NCBI RefSeq assembly: GCF_947179165.1
Contig: NC_077244.1
Span: forward strand, 17,928,949 to 17,992,948
Direction: 5' to 3'
DNA from: Solanum dulcamara
Lineage: Eukaryota; Streptophyta; Magnoliopsida; Solanales; Solanaceae
Length of the DNA stretch: 64,000 nt
This document shows positions 33,542 through 45,925 of the stretch, in pieces. Below the pieces are notes generated by a model, which was not told the origin of the DNA, ran no database searches, and saw nothing but the letters and a program-made list of their open reading frames with translations. How positions within the stretch are numbered: the stretch's first letter is position 1; each line of letters opens with the position of its first letter. Both the position numbers and the translations under genes were made by a program.

Positions 33542-35706
33542 TGTCATATTCCGACCTAGGGCCTAGTCCTAATACAGTGATCAAAACCCCAAAGGGCTCC
33601 AACCAAGCCTCTTATTCATATTATAAGCATACATAAAGTAAAGTAAATGCGGAAATATCATATGAGTGTCTAAACCATGAATAGTAGACAAAGGAAGTCA
33701 CATGACAACATAGACTCGAAACATTTATTCGACTAGATACCTCTACTCATGACATAGGTGGGGGCTAAGACATGTCCCTAGCTCACCCTCAATATAAAAT
33801 TATAATAAAAGTCTTTGGAAAATAAGAAAAGACAACTCATAACTTGTCATCAATAGATGAGGACTCACACAGACTTTGCCGGACTAAGAAAGCTCACTAG
33901 CCACGTTGATGGATATGATTCTCAACCTCAACCCTTATATTATAAGATGATGTAGAAAATAATATGTGTTATTACATTTGAATGTACAAAGTATGTGGAC
34001 ATGATATGCAACATAAATCATAAGATGCAATAATCAATATTATACATGATAAAAGGATAAGTAAAGTCATGAGAAATACCATGATGATAAAAACATTTAA
34101 ATGACATAATTGAAGATCATAAAATAACATGATACTCATATACATATGTGTGATAGGAACCATAACCGACAATAAGATTATGTGAGCTATAACATGGAAT
34201 CCCGTTGTCTCCCCATACAATGAAGAAAATGAGAATCTACTTGCCAAGGTATACTCTACCCTGCTAGGCGGGTTATGTACATATGCTATATATGGATCCA
34301 CTAGATAGATCATGAAGGCAACCTATAGTGGCACATATTTTATGAGACATGAGGTGCTACTAAGGCTTTTGGTAGGGCCCCCACCTCAAGTCCATTTGGT
34401 GCTAAGTCAAATCCCACGGAATACATACATAGCATAGTAATCATAGTTAACATATCATAGACATGATCATAGGTTCGTAATTCATGGAGTAGTTCATTTC
34501 ATAACATAAGTGCAATGTGGGTATTGTCCTTCCACATTACAAATCATACGTGCATAATTCATGTCATTAGGCCACAAGTTACCCCATAGGGCCCTAACTT
34601 ATCTTTTTCCATATCTTGCATGAAGATCATAATTGGAAACATGCTCATAATTTATGATCATAATTCATACTTGAATTTAGAGTAAAAACTCATGTACATA
34701 ATTAATTTAATTGAAAATCACAAGAATACCTTGAAAACATATGACTCCATGATCACAACTTATAAATTCATTATAGAAAATAGCGTCATGCATGTGATTT
34801 AATAATTAAACTTGAAATCATGTAATTTACATGAAAACATACTCATAATGATCATAAATAATGATTAAATACGAAATTGAATCAGCCCAACATAATTTAT
34901 CAAAATTGAAGTTCAAAAGTAATGAGATTTCATGAGATTTTTGAATTAAACCTTGTTGAAATTGGAATTGAATTTGAGAAAGGAGACTTGATCTTGAAGA
35001 AACCCTAGTCAATGCTTGAATAACTCTTGAGGAACCTTGGGAGAGAAGTCTAAAATTTCTTTAGGGAATAATGAGGGAATAAAAGAGAGTTTAGGAGTAT
35101 TTAGAATCCAATTCATAATTAATCTAGCCCTTAAAAATATCCACCTAAATTATTAGGATGTAGGGAAAATACCACACTACCCCTCATTAAAATCCAAATC
35201 GGGCAACTCTACGACTTGAGTCTATGGGTCGTAGACATGATGATGGGTCATTGTTATGACTCATCCTACAGGTCCTGAGAAAGGCCTAAAAGTCGAACCT
35301 CAATACTTTTACTATGAGTTGTGTTTACGGATCATCGTCCTTTTTACGAGTCATCAAAATGGTTCATCTTATAGGTCTGAAAAACCTTTAACTTGGTAGA
35401 CTATGATGTTTTTCTATGATTCCTCTTAACAGGTTGTCTTTTCCTCTACGACTCATCCTATTGAGTTGTAGAGTAGGTTTTGAGTATCAATGGTTTGCAG
35501 GGATTGAGTCTTTCTTTACGACTCATTTCTACGAGTCATTCTTTTCCCTATGAGTCATTCAAAGGACTCGTCAAACTAGCTTGTTCCTTAATAAATATTC
35601 CTACCCTGAACCCTTATCTACGCCTTTTCTCTATGGACTGTAAAGATCCCTACAGGTCGTAGACCCACTTTTGGACTTGGGGTCAGTCATCTTACGGGGT
35701 CTTACA
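33542..35706 (-). repeat. G3 3' LTR
   Basis: Plus-strand ends are TGTCATATTCC and GGGGTCTTACA; on the minus strand it starts TGTAAGACCCC. It abuts the polypurine tract, which sets the border to the base. A ~50-bp deletion near 34940 distinguishes it from the 5' LTR. Confidence 0.85.
35205..35690 (-). repeat. word cassette in G3 LTR (TACGACTCAT type)
   Basis: Repeated direct and inverted copies of TACGACTCAT / ATGAGTCGTA-like words and of CTACAGGTCGTAG-like words over nearly 500 bp. In minus-strand sense they are followed by the same ATTTTAATGAGGGG segment that follows the CCTACGG words in the G2 LTR. Confidence 0.55.
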
Positions 35707-35725
35707 ATATCTCCCCCTTGGGAAC
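35707..35725 (-). promoter_or_regulatory. G3 polypurine tract
   Basis: On the minus strand CCAAGGGGGAGATAT immediately precedes the 3' LTR start. Confidence 0.85.
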
Positions 35726-35929
35726 ATTCGTCCTTGAATGAGATTCAACTAGCATAGGAAAGACATAAAAAGAGGACTAGTAACCCAACATGAACATAGG
35801 GACATCTTTAAAATGCATAGAATATGTAAATTTCATATTTTAACATAAAACATGGCTTTTGAAAAATCACTTTCATGAATCATGCATGTATATGAATGCC
35901 ATATGGGACTGAAACGTGGAGTTTGATCG

Positions 35930-37300
35930 ATTTGATCATGAAAAACTTAGTACTTTTAGGCTTGAGTGGAAGGAAAGAGATATGGATAACGCTTCATCAT
36001 GTCTGCTTCCACTTACCATGTAGAACTTTCTTCTTGTTCATTTCTCCACAACACCTTGACGGACGCAACATCTTTATTCCTTAGTCTTTTCACTTACTGA
36101 TGTAAGATTTCCACCGAGAATTCCTCATAAGTCAAATTCTCTTCAATGTTCACAATTTCCAATGGCACAATTGAGTTTAGATCACCCATAAATTTCCTTA
36201 ACATAGACACATGAAATATCAGGTGAGCCATAGCCAATTTAAATGGTAAATCTAACTCATACGCAACTTTTCCAACACTCTTTAAGATTTTATAGGGTCC
36301 TACATATCTAGGACTCAACTTTTCTTTCTTACCAAATTTTATTACACCTTTTATAGGTGAAACCTTCAAATATACCAATCATCCACATCGAATTCAAGCT
36401 CTCTTCTCCTAGTGTTCGAATAAGACTTTTGACAACTTTGAGCCATCTTCAACCTTTATCTTATGAGTCTTACTTTTTCCATAGCATCAACTACCAAATT
36501 TACACCAATCAATGCCATTTCACCCAGTTCGAACTATCCCATTGGAGATCTACATCTTCTTCCATACAAGGTTTTAAAAGGAGCCATTTGGATGCTAGAG
36601 TGATAACTATTATTATAGGAAAACTCAATCAATGGAAAATGCTCATCCTAACTTCCTTTAAGATTAATCACACATGCTCTTAACATATCTTCAAAAGTTT
36701 GAATCGTTCTTTCAGCTTGTCCATCGGTTTGAGGATGCAAAGTGGTACTTAACTTGACTCTAGTACCAAGACCATTTTGAAATGACTTCCAAAAATTTGA
36801 AGTGAATTGAGTACCTCTATCCGATATAATCAACAAAGGAACACCATAAATCTTCATAAGTTCGCTTATGTACAACTTAGCATAATCTTCGGCACCATAA
36901 GAAGTCTTAACTGATAGAAAGTGTGCTGACTTAGACATTCGGTCCACCACAACCCAAATAGAATCATGTTGTCTCTTAGTGCGAGGCAAACCCATTACAA
37001 AGTCCATATTCATATCTTCCCATTTCCAAGTAGGAATCTCTATGTCTTGAGCTAAGTCTCCTAATTTTTGATGCTCAACTTTAACTTGTTGGCAATTGGG
37101 ACACTTAACCAAAAGATGTCATTCTTCATTCCATTCCACCAATACACTTCCCTCAAATTATGATACATCTTTGTGGATCCTAGATGAATTGAATACCGAG
37201 AACTATGGGCCTCATTCAATATCAACTTTCTTAACCCATCAATATTATGAATACATAATCGACCTTAGAAATGTAATACCCCATCTTCCCCTTGGGAGAA
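35930..37300 (-). pseudogene. G3 integrase and pol C-terminus
   Basis: The C-terminal domain is open at 36094-36378 (VYLKVSPIKGVIKFGKKEKL, then VFHV-like IFHVSMLRKF). The tail continues to about 35930 with KVLWRNEQEESSTW. The core is open at 36648-37112, with CPNCQQVKVEHQK (second half of the zinc-binding region), MDFVMGLPR, VVVDRMSKSAHFL, IISDRGTQFTS and QTDGQAERTIQTFEDMLR. All three catalytic acidic positions (Asp, Asp, Glu) appear present. A frameshift near 36370-36650 and one near 37110 break the frame. Confidence 0.85.
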
Positions 37301-37860
37301 AGCCTCAATGGCTTTTAGACAACCGACTTCTTCAATTCAACCAACATCGGGTCATTGTCTTGTTTGGCCTTGACATCTGCCACAAAAGATAATTTCGAAC
37401 CATTATGTAAACGACCATCCCCATAATTGGAGTCAACTAAACGTACACCTAAATATGCCAATCTATGGATATATTTAATCAACTCCCTCTTTCTCTCCTC
37501 AGCACATGTAACACTACCCATAGACAACCGACTAAAAGCATCGACTACAATATTTGCCTTATCCGGATGGTACAACACACTCATGTCATAGTCCTTTAGA
37601 AGTTTAACCCACCTCCTTTGCCTAAGGTTGAATTCCCTTTGGCTAAACACATATTACAAACTCTTATGGTCGGTGTACACATCAACATGTACCCCATAAA
37701 GATAGTAATGCCATATTTTCAAAGTAAATACCACCGCCGCAAGTTCAAGATCATGGGTTGGATAGTTTCTTTCATATACCTTAAGTTTCCTAGAAGTATA
37801 GGATATCACCTTACCATGTTGCATCAAAACACAACCCAAACCAACACATGAGGCATCATA
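37301..37860 (-). pseudogene. G3 RNase H
   Basis: Motifs in order on the minus strand: [43 protein letters not shown] (37654-37839), then after one stop FSQREFNLRQRRWVKLLKDY and VDAFSRLSMG (37315-37650). It is nearly intact, with one stop between the two stretches. A stop also separates it from RT at about 37861. Confidence 0.85.
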
Positions 37861-38259
37861 TTAAACAACAAACCCATCTGAACCTTCGGACAATGACAAA
37901 ATAGGAGCCGACGTAAGACAATACTTCAATATTTGGAAACTCTTTTCACATTCATCCGACCATTCAAATTTTACCTTTTTTGGGGTTAATTTAGTCAAAG
38001 GTGAAGAAATAGACGAAAACTCTTCAACAAACCTTCTATAGTAGCCGTCTAGATCCAAGAAACTTCTAATATCTGAAGGGGATAATGGTCTAGGCCAATT
38101 CTTAACTGCTTTTGTTTTCTTTGGATATACTTTAATCCCATCACAAGACACCACATGGCCAAGAAATGCAACTTCCCTTAGCTAAAACTCGTACTTACTA
38201 AATTTCGTAAATAATTGCTTCTCTTTCAATATTTGCAACATAATCCTCAAGTGGCTCAT
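37861..38259 (-). pseudogene. G3 reverse transcriptase, C-terminal half
   Basis: Reads SHLRIMLQILKEKQLFTKFS next to the E2 border, then FLGHVVSCDGI, VKNWPRPLSPSDIRSFL and YYRRF, ending in the connection toward RNase H. One TAG replaces a Trp codon near 38180. The last five bases (38255-38259, CTCAT) are the E2 target copy. Confidence 0.85.
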
Positions 38260-39369
38260 TGTCACGACCCAACTCAGTAGGCCATGACTAGTGCCCGAGT
38301 TGGGCACCCATACGTACCCTTAGCCCTACTTAGCGTGTTAGCAGAATAAACAAAAGTAGAAATCAAAAAGGGGTGGTAAGAGAGCACATGAGAACAAATG
38401 TAGCACAAGAGAGCCATTAAGGCCATCACGGAACACAAAACCCACAACATATATACATAACCCACATCATAAGTCAAAAATCTCTATAGAATGATAGCCT
38501 AGTTATATGACGGGATAGGGCCCCATCGTATCCTTAACTAATATGTATAAATGTACAACAGAAAAGTTAGTACCAAAATAAGACTCTGGACAAAGGAGCA
38601 CTGCCAACCAACATGGTGGATGTCCTAGGCAAGCGGATTAGCAAACTAAGCGTCTGTACCTGCGGGCAAGAAATGTAGCCCCCAAATGGGGTCAGTACGG
38701 AATATGTACCGTGTATGTAAAGCATGAACTGTAATAAGTAAAGTCATTACTAGAGTAGAATGTGCAAAAATGAGCAAAGTATCCAGAAATATCAAAATGC
38801 TTATCATAACTACATATAAGGTATGCAGAAAAATATATGCCATATCTAGCGCTTATTGAAGGAAGCATTGAGGCATCCACGAGTTGAGTCTATATGCAAT
38901 TTAAAATATAAGACATTTCTAGAGACTCGAGAGCATAACTCCGATGACAAGTCATATAAGAGAAATTGGCGATAATCATAGTGCATGTCTTTCAGATGTC
39001 ATGATGGTCTATGTCAAAATAGTTTTTCTGAAATCGTTTCCATATCTCAAAATATATTATGGAGCTTAGTGGAATAATTAAAATAATAGTTGTTTAATAT
39101 TTGAGAGCGTAGAATTTTGTTTTCTTTGAATTCTACTCAACATAAGTCAAATGGAATAATTAAAATGAGCTATCATTCAAAATCAGGACAAGATTCATAT
39201 CAAGTACCTTTTGAAAGTCACTACAAATTATATCAAAATAGAACTTTTGGAATTATATACTCGTATCAAAGCATAATAAAATGTCTTTTGGGAAATAAAG
39301 AAATTGGCCATCCGAGTGGCTCTACGAATAGGAACTTCCTTGGAACCATATAAAATTCATATATTTGTG

Positions 39370-39500
39370 TCATAAAGACCATGCCAAAAGAAATATTAGA
39401 TTTACATACTTATGCCAAATCATGCCAAGAGAAATAATAAGCTTTACATACTTATGCCAAAAACATGCCAAAAGAAGGAAACGTTAGCTTTACATACCTC
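39370..39500 (-). repeat. ~50-bp triplicate in E2
   Basis: Three copies of CATGCCAAAAGAA followed by TTTACATACTTATGCC-like sequence. It is the compact counterpart of the ~190-bp array of E1. Confidence 0.65.
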
Positions 39501-40353
39501 TTACGGATTACTCTTAATACGTTCTCCTCGTCGTCTCTTGAACCTATTTAACATGAAAGTAATTCTAAGGTTAGTGACCTTCGACTTCCCAGCTTGTAAT
39601 TCTACCACCCCTTACCTATAGGAACCGATCCCTTATCCATTTTCTTAGACTAGTTCATTACTAGTTCCTTAGTTAGTTAAGGAGTTAACGGAAATTGGGC
39701 AGCACCTCCCCTATAACACACTACTCGGCTTCGATTTAACTATAACAACCTTAGTTTAGTTTGTTTCTAATGTCAAGCATCATTGTGCAATTTATATACT
39801 TCCAGCCACATATAAAACGTGTAATACACTCCATAACCACACCACAAACTCCAAATTGAAAGAAAAACCCTTACCTTACCTGAAATTGGCCAAAGCTTGC
39901 CAAAACTCGCCTCGGAAGTTTCTTAATTGCGGCTGAAATGTTGTGGCTGGTTTTTATCCATTTTGTGCTGCTACAAACCATAAATTTAAATTATTAATAC
40001 CTTAATATCATGTACAAACCCTTACCAAAATATGGGAGAATAGAACCAAGCCATACCTTGCTAAAACTTGCTAAAACTTGTCTCGAAAGTTCTCTTAACA
40101 TGCTGAAAATTAACTGACTATTTGTATCTCTTCCTTGCTGCCCCAAAATGAGATTTTACGTTATTAAACACCGATATATAAATGTAGGATATCTTAAATA
40201 ATTAATTCACGGAGCAAAATCTGAAACCTTACCTTTAATTGAGCCAAATCCGTGGCTCTCTTTCTCTTGTTCTTCACGTTTTTCTCTCCCTCTCTCTCAC
40301 ATTTTCTGGTTGTAAAATGAAGTCCAAAGTAAAGATTAGTCATCTTTACAAAT

Positions 40354-40408
40354 GTATATAACCTTTTTGGAGAGTGACATATGTCATCCCCTAAGGGTGA
40401 CACGTGTC
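40354..40408 (-). promoter_or_regulatory. E2 G-boxes and TATA-like site
   Basis: GACATATGTC (40376-40385) and GACACGTGTC (40399-40408, perfect CACGTG palindrome) are followed, in minus-strand sense, by GTTATATAC near 40354-40362. Confidence 0.55.
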
Positions 40409-40455
40409 AAGCCCTTAGGCAGCCACGTCATCTCATGCAACCAATCATATGCTGC

Positions 40456-40540
40456 CATATGGCGGGTGGGGTCCACCCAAGCTGCTGTATCACCTACTTG
40501 ACCCTAAGTAGATGCATCACCTACTTGCTTTGAGTAGGCA
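40456..40540 (-). repeat. word cassette in E2 U3
   Basis: TGCCATATGGC is followed by CACCTACTT (40491, 40518), AAGTAGATG (40506) and GAGTAGGC (40532). Same words as E1, fewer copies. Confidence 0.65.
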
Positions 40541-40911
40541 CGTTGTTTCCTTATTTCTCTTTCGTGATCTAGTAATCTCATGTCACTTCAAGAGCCTATG
40601 TATTCCTTGCTACTTAAGCTCGACGTGTACTCAAGTAGCTTAGTATGTAAAATGTCCCAAGTAATAGATTTCACAAATAAGTCGATTCCTACGACTCACT
40701 ACTTAACCTCCAACTTCTTCCGGATTCTTATAACCCTATTTCCAATCTTCTCTCTTATGGAGTATCTCCTTCTCCTTTCCTTAGGATTATTTGATAGCGT
40801 TATAGATTATCCGACTAACATGATGACTTCTAAGAAATTTAAGAGCCTTTCCAGAAACTTAAGAAGCTTAAGAAGTGTTCCAAGGTACCAAAGTACGGGG
40901 TGTAACACTCA

Positions 40912-41380
40912 TATGATCTTCCTCATTTCGAGAATAAATCAAGATGTCATCAATGAATACCACAACAAACATGCCCTAGATGGTTTGAAAATACGATTCA
41001 TCAAATCCATGAAGATAGTAGGAGCATTAGTTAAACCAAATGACATTACTAAAAATTCAAAATGACAATATCTTATCCAAAACACCATTTTGAGAATATC
41101 ACTCCTTTACTCTCATTGATGATAACCGGAACGGGGATCAATCTTGGAGAAGTAACTTGTCCCTTGCAATTGATCAATCAAGTCATCTATCCTTGGGATT
41201 GGATATTTGTTCTTAATGGTGACCTTATTCAATTGCCGATAATCTATACACATTTAGAGTGACCCATCCTTCTTCCTAACAAACAACACGGGAGCTCCCC
41301 ATGGTGAAATACTTGGCCCTATAAAACCCTTATCCAACAAATCCTTCAATTGGTCTTTAACCTCCTTAAGTTCCATCAGA
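40912..41380 (-). pseudogene. G3 reverse transcriptase, N-terminal half
   Basis: The catalytic box is intact: on the minus strand at about 40920-40985 it reads [20 protein letters not shown], and the E2 insertion follows within a few codons. Upstream, the segments around CIDYRQLN (about 41235-41265) and the [16 protein letters not shown] region (about 41260-41300) are recognisable. Frameshifts and stops are present, but fewer than in G1, G2 or A1. Confidence 0.8.
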
Positions 41381-41548
41381 GTCATATGGTAAGGATGAAT
41401 ATAAATAGATTGGGTATCGGAAAGAAGATCTATGCCAAAATCAATTTCCCTTTAGGGAGGAACACCATGCAAATTATTGGGGAATACATCGAAAAACTCA
41501 TTAACTATAGGGACCAACTCAAGAGTAGGAGTTTCGCAATCCACATCC

Positions 41549-42022
41549 CTAACTCGCACAATATGATAAATGCACCCTTTGAAAATCATTTTTAGGCCTT
41601 AAGACATGAGATAAATCGACATTAACCACCGAATTGTTACCCTTCCATTCAGGAATAGGCTCATTAGGAAAGTGAAACTTAACCGCATAAGTCCTACAAC
41701 AAATCGATGCATAAGCGGCATGTAACCAATACATACAAAGAATGCTGTCAACATTGGTCATATCAAGTTCAACAAGATCACATGGAATAACTTTATACAA
41801 GGCCGACACGGGACAATTCCTATAAGCTCTCTTGGCTACTACTGAATCACCAATGGGAGTACAAATCGAAAAAGGTTCTAATAACACTTTAGGGCACACA
41901 TAAAATCTTATAGCAAGGTAAGCAGTAACAAAAGACAAATTGGCACCTGGATCAAGCAATGCATAAACATCAAAGTTAAAGACCCATAGCATACCCGTGA
42001 CCATATTAGGAGTCTCATCCAC
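41549..42022 (-). pseudogene. G3 aspartic protease
   Basis: Open for 157 codons. The active site VYALLDPGANLSFVT has Asp-Pro-Gly intact, and DLVELDMTNVDSILCMYWLH is the C-terminal segment, with Cys where Gly is common. The domain would mature the polyprotein. It is the best-kept protease of the window. Confidence 0.85.
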
Positions 42023-43135
42023 ATCTTACCTAGCTTGAAGAGCATAGAATCAGTTATTGCGTAGCCACTCTTTAGTTGAATTTAGGCGCTTTTGTTACAC
42101 TTGGCCTCCTTGGGGACGACCTTCTCCACCTTTGTTGGCAACATGAGGGCATTTAGATTGATTATGGCCCATCTTTCCACATCCATAAAAGCACCCATAC
42201 CCATTAGCATCTACCTCTGGTGATTCTTTCCAAACTTTGCACATATAGGAAAAAAAGGTCTACTAGCATTCACACCTCCTCCTTTTTGAGCCTTAGGGTA
42301 TGGAACCCTATCCTTACCAAACTTCTTCCCCAAACCTTGGCCTTGTTGAGAGCGGCCACTACTACCACCTCTGGTCCTAGCATTGGAGAATCCACCTTCA
42401 TATCGATTCCTCTTAGAATCCCTCAACCTCATCTCCTTGAGATTTTCTCCTTCAATTTGTTTGGCGAAAGTCGTGAGTCGAGATATGTCCATCTCCTTAA
42501 CAAGCATAGTAGTACGACATTCCTTAGAAACTAAGTCGGATACCCCCGATATGAATTTACTCATTCAGGCACGTGGATCGGCAACCAATGAAGGAGCATA
42601 CTTAGAGAACTTAGTAAACTTAAGGGAATAGTTCCCTTGTCGAGTATTGATGAAATCCAACACCTTAGCTTCCCTTAGTTCAAGAGGGAAAAAGCGATCA
42701 AGGAAAGCAAGTTTGAAGGCTTCCTATTCAATGAGACCTTCATCTACCCTTTCCACCTTCCGTTGGGTATACCACACTTGTACAACACCCTTAAGTTTAT
42801 AAGCCTCTAAATCCACCTTCTCTTTGGACGACACCCCCATAATGCTCACTATATTATAAACCTTATCTATGAATTCTTGAGGATCCTCTTCAACCTTTGA
42901 TCCATGAAACTCGGGAGGGTTCATTCATGCAAAGTCCCTCACTCTTCAAGTAGGAATAGGAACATTAGGAGGAGCTACAATCCCTTGGTTGGTCACCACT
43001 TGGGCTAGCATAGTAATGACAGTTTGGAACTCCGCATTAGTCACTTGGTAGGGTAAGGGACCATTGTCTTGTGGAACCGGGGGAGCTTGATCCTCATTAG
43101 CATTGTTCCCCCTACAACGGTGGTCTTCTTGGAGC
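42023..43135 (-). pseudogene. G3 gag
   Basis: Reads MNPPEFHGSKVEEDPQEFID from 42924, then KEKVDLEAYKLKGVVQVWY, LELREAKVLDFINTRQGN, MSKFISGVSDLVSKECRTTM and KEMDISRLTTFAKQIEGENL, i.e. the normal capsid order. A basic Gly/Arg-rich linker precedes a partial knuckle (CAKFGKNH) and, in another frame, CFYGCGKMGHNQSKC near 42150-42195. The latter has CX3C rather than CX2C spacing. Stops at 42723 and 42563 and one frameshift make it nonfunctional. Confidence 0.85.
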
Positions 43136-43337
43136 TATTTTTCTTAAAATCACAAAGAACAATTGTTAGGGAAAGAAAGTCTTAGAACTCACTTTATGTA
43201 TGACATAGATCATGAAAGAAGTGAGAATTCCTAAAACGTCTTATAGCCTTCTATTCATAGAAGTGGTGCACTTCACAACCATGAACAAGACTTTACTTGA
43301 TATAGCATGTTGGACACCCTAAGACCTCTTAAACCTT

Positions 43338-43352
43338 GGGCTTTGATACCAA
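43338..43352 (-). promoter_or_regulatory. G3 primer binding site (tRNA-iMet)
   Basis: Minus strand TTGGTATCAAAGCCC, three bases from the 5' LTR end, with one mismatch to the initiator-Met tRNA complement. Confidence 0.8.
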
Positions 43353-43355
43353 GTT

Positions 43356-45214
43356 TGTCACGACCTGACTTAACGCCTAGTCTTAACACGAAGATCGAAA
43401 TCCTGAAGGGCTCTAACCAAGTTTCTTGTTCATATCATAAACATACATAAGGTAAATTAAAAGAGGAAATATCATAAAAGAGTCTACCATGAATAGTAGA
43501 CAAAGAAAGTGACATGAAAACATAAACTCAAAACATTTGTCCAACTAGATACCTCTACTAATGACATAGGCGGGGGCTAAGACATGTCCCTAGGTCACCC
43601 TCAATATGAAAACATAACAAAAGTCTTTGGAAAAAAAGAAACGACAACTCATAACTTGTCCTCGATAGATGAAGACTCACCAATAATTTACTGGAATAAG
43701 AAAGCTCACTAGCCACGTGAGTGGATATGATCCTCAACCTCAACCCCTACATTATGAGACAATGAAGGCAACAATATGCGTTAGTACATTTGAATGACCT
43801 AAGTATGTGGGCATGACATGCAACATAAATCATAAGATGCAATGATCAATATTATACATGATAAAAGGATAAGTAAAGTCATGAGAAATACCATGATGAT
43901 CAAAGAATTTAAATGACATAGTTGTAGATCATAAAATAACATGATACTCATATAAATATGTGGGATAGGAACCATAACTGAAAATAAAATTATGCGAGCT
44001 ATAACATGGAATCCCTTTGTCTCCCCATAAATGAAAAAAAAGGGGAATCTACTTGCCAAGGTAGACTCTACCCCGCTAGGCGGATCATGTACATACGTTC
44101 TATGTGGATCCAATAGCTAGGACATAAAGTCAACCTATGATGGCACATAGTTTATGAGACATGAGGTTGCTACTAAGGCTTTTGGTAGGGCCCCTATCTC
44201 AAGTCCATTCGGTGCTAAGTCAAACCCCACGGAATACAGACATAGATAATCATAGTTAAAATATCATAGACATGATCATAGGTTCGTAATTCATGGAGTA
44301 GTTCATTTCATAACATAAGTGCAATGCGGGTATTATCCTTCCACATTACAAATCATACGTGCTTAATTCATGTCATTAGGCCTTAAGTCATCCCATAGGG
44401 CGCTAAGTCACCTTTTTCCATATCTTGCATGAAAATCATAGTTGGAAACATACGAATTTAGAGTGAAAACTCATGTACATAATTAATTTGATTGAAAACC
44501 ATACAAATACCTTAAAAACATATGATTCCATGATCACTACTTATAAATTCATCATAGAAAATAACTCCATGCATGGGATTTAATAATTAAACTTGAAATC
44601 ATGTTATTTACATGAATACATATCATAATGATCATAAATAATGATTAAACACGAAATTGAATCAACCCAACATAATTTATCTAAATTGAAGTTAAAAAAT
44701 AATGAGATTTTGTGAGATTTTTGAATTAAATCTTGGACTCCATGAGTGGAAGGAATTCATAAATCAATCCGCACATACCTTAATTAAAATTGGACTTGAA
44801 TTTGAGAAAGGAGACTTGATCTTGAATAAACCCTAGTCAATGCTTGAAGAACTCTTGAGGAACCTTAGGAGAGAAGTCTAAAATTTATTTGGGGAATAAT
44901 GAGGGAATAAAAGAGCTTTTAGAAGTATTTAGAATCCAATTCATAATGAATCTAGCCCTTAAAAACGTCCACATACATTATTAGGATGTAGGAAAAATAT
45001 CAAACTACCCCTCATTAAAATCAAAATCGAACAACTCTACGACTTGAGTCTACGCGTTATAGACAAGATGATGGGTTATTGTTACGACTTGTCCTGCAGG
45101 TCTTGAGAAAGGCCTGAAAGTCGAGCCTCAGTACTTTGGATATGAGTCATGTTATGGCTCTTCATCCTTTCTACAGGTCGTCAAAACGGTTCATCGTATA
45201 GGTTTAGAAAACCT
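43356..45214 (-). repeat. G3 5' LTR, truncated
   Basis: Plus-strand start TGTCACGACC. It is colinear with the 3' LTR until AAAACCT at about 45214, where the homology stops and another LTR family begins. About 300 bp, mostly the word cassette and LTR start, are lost. Confidence 0.8.
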
Positions 45215-45837
45215 GCAAGTATCATATATATCAATGAAATGCACTGCAATATGATGGTACAGTGGGATCAAGGCTGTCACACTACCTGTCATATACACCT
45301 ACCGAGCTATGATACCAAGCAGGACCCATGGGGGTCTCGCACACCAAATACCTCATCACAATATCAATGTATCAACTACCTCACCACCTAGCCCATGGTC
45401 AATGACTCATGATTCTAATATCTCATCCGCTTGCCACCTATCTCGTGGTCAAGGATATAAAAAGTGTCACATTTTCTTTCTCAAAAAGAGTTTCCACAGT
45501 TCTCAACTTCCCAATGATCAATGATATGATAAATGAGGATGAATCCTTCACAACACATAAGGCGTGGAGGCAATATTCAACTTAACATATAATACAAGAT
45601 TCAAAGTTCTCAAAACTTAACCTAAGCATGATATTCACCCTCAATAGATGGTAATGGGAAGGAATATCTCAAATTAAGTGTTCACCCTTTTTCGATAATG
45701 TTTCAGTACTTAGGTATGCTCAAAACCCCCAAATCAACCCCTCAGGCGGGCATTATAAGTCAAATAGTCTCCTCATGCCTCCATCACAGGCAAATTATGA
45801 ATCACATACTCTCAAAGTAGATAAGATAGCAAAAACA

Positions 45838-45925
45838 ACCCCCACACGGGATACATAACACAAATAAGACCCCACACGGGCATCACAATATAAATAGGCC
45901 CCCACAAGGGTATCTTAAAGTAAAT
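45838..45925 (-). repeat. 30-bp triplicate in LTR-B1
   Basis: CCCACACGGG occurs at 45841 and 45871 and CCCACAAGGG at 45901, exactly 30 bp apart, with an AATATAAATAGGC-like spacer. A degenerate earlier unit may lie near 45737. Confidence 0.7.

Larger units (their letters stand above)
38260..40906 (-). mobile_element. E2: solo LTR inserted in G3 RT
   Basis: Plus-strand ends are TGTCACGACCC and GGGGTGTAACA. A perfect target duplication CTCAT lies at 38255-38259 and 40907-40911. Removing the LTR and one CTCAT brings the two RT halves back into register. It is 2647 bp, shorter than E1 and E3, and I did not see the 40-bp TGCCGAGGAACG array in it. It carries G-box palindromes, a TATA-like site and CACCTACTT words. 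Confidence 0.9.
33542..45214 (-). mobile_element. G3: Ty3/gypsy retrotransposon with E2 nested in RT
   Basis: Complete in order on the minus strand: 5' LTR (43356-45214, truncated), primer site, gag, protease, RT (split by E2), RNase H, integrase, polypurine tract, 3' LTR (33542-35706). The two LTRs still look closely alike and catalytic motifs of protease and RT are intact, so it is the youngest full element here. The right end lost about 300 bp of LTR where it meets LTR-B1, so no target duplication can be read. Confidence 0.85.

Noticed and set aside
40580..41065. 161-codon plus-strand open frame as a host gene
   Set aside because: It spans the border between solo LTR E2 and the G3 RT coding strand (minus), so it is a chance frame across two unrelated sequences.
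33542..45214. Integrated plant pararetrovirus (caulimovirid)
   Set aside because: G3 has LTRs, a tRNA-iMet primer site next to the 5' LTR, a polypurine tract and an integrase, with no movement-protein-like region. This is a Ty3/gypsy retrotransposon.
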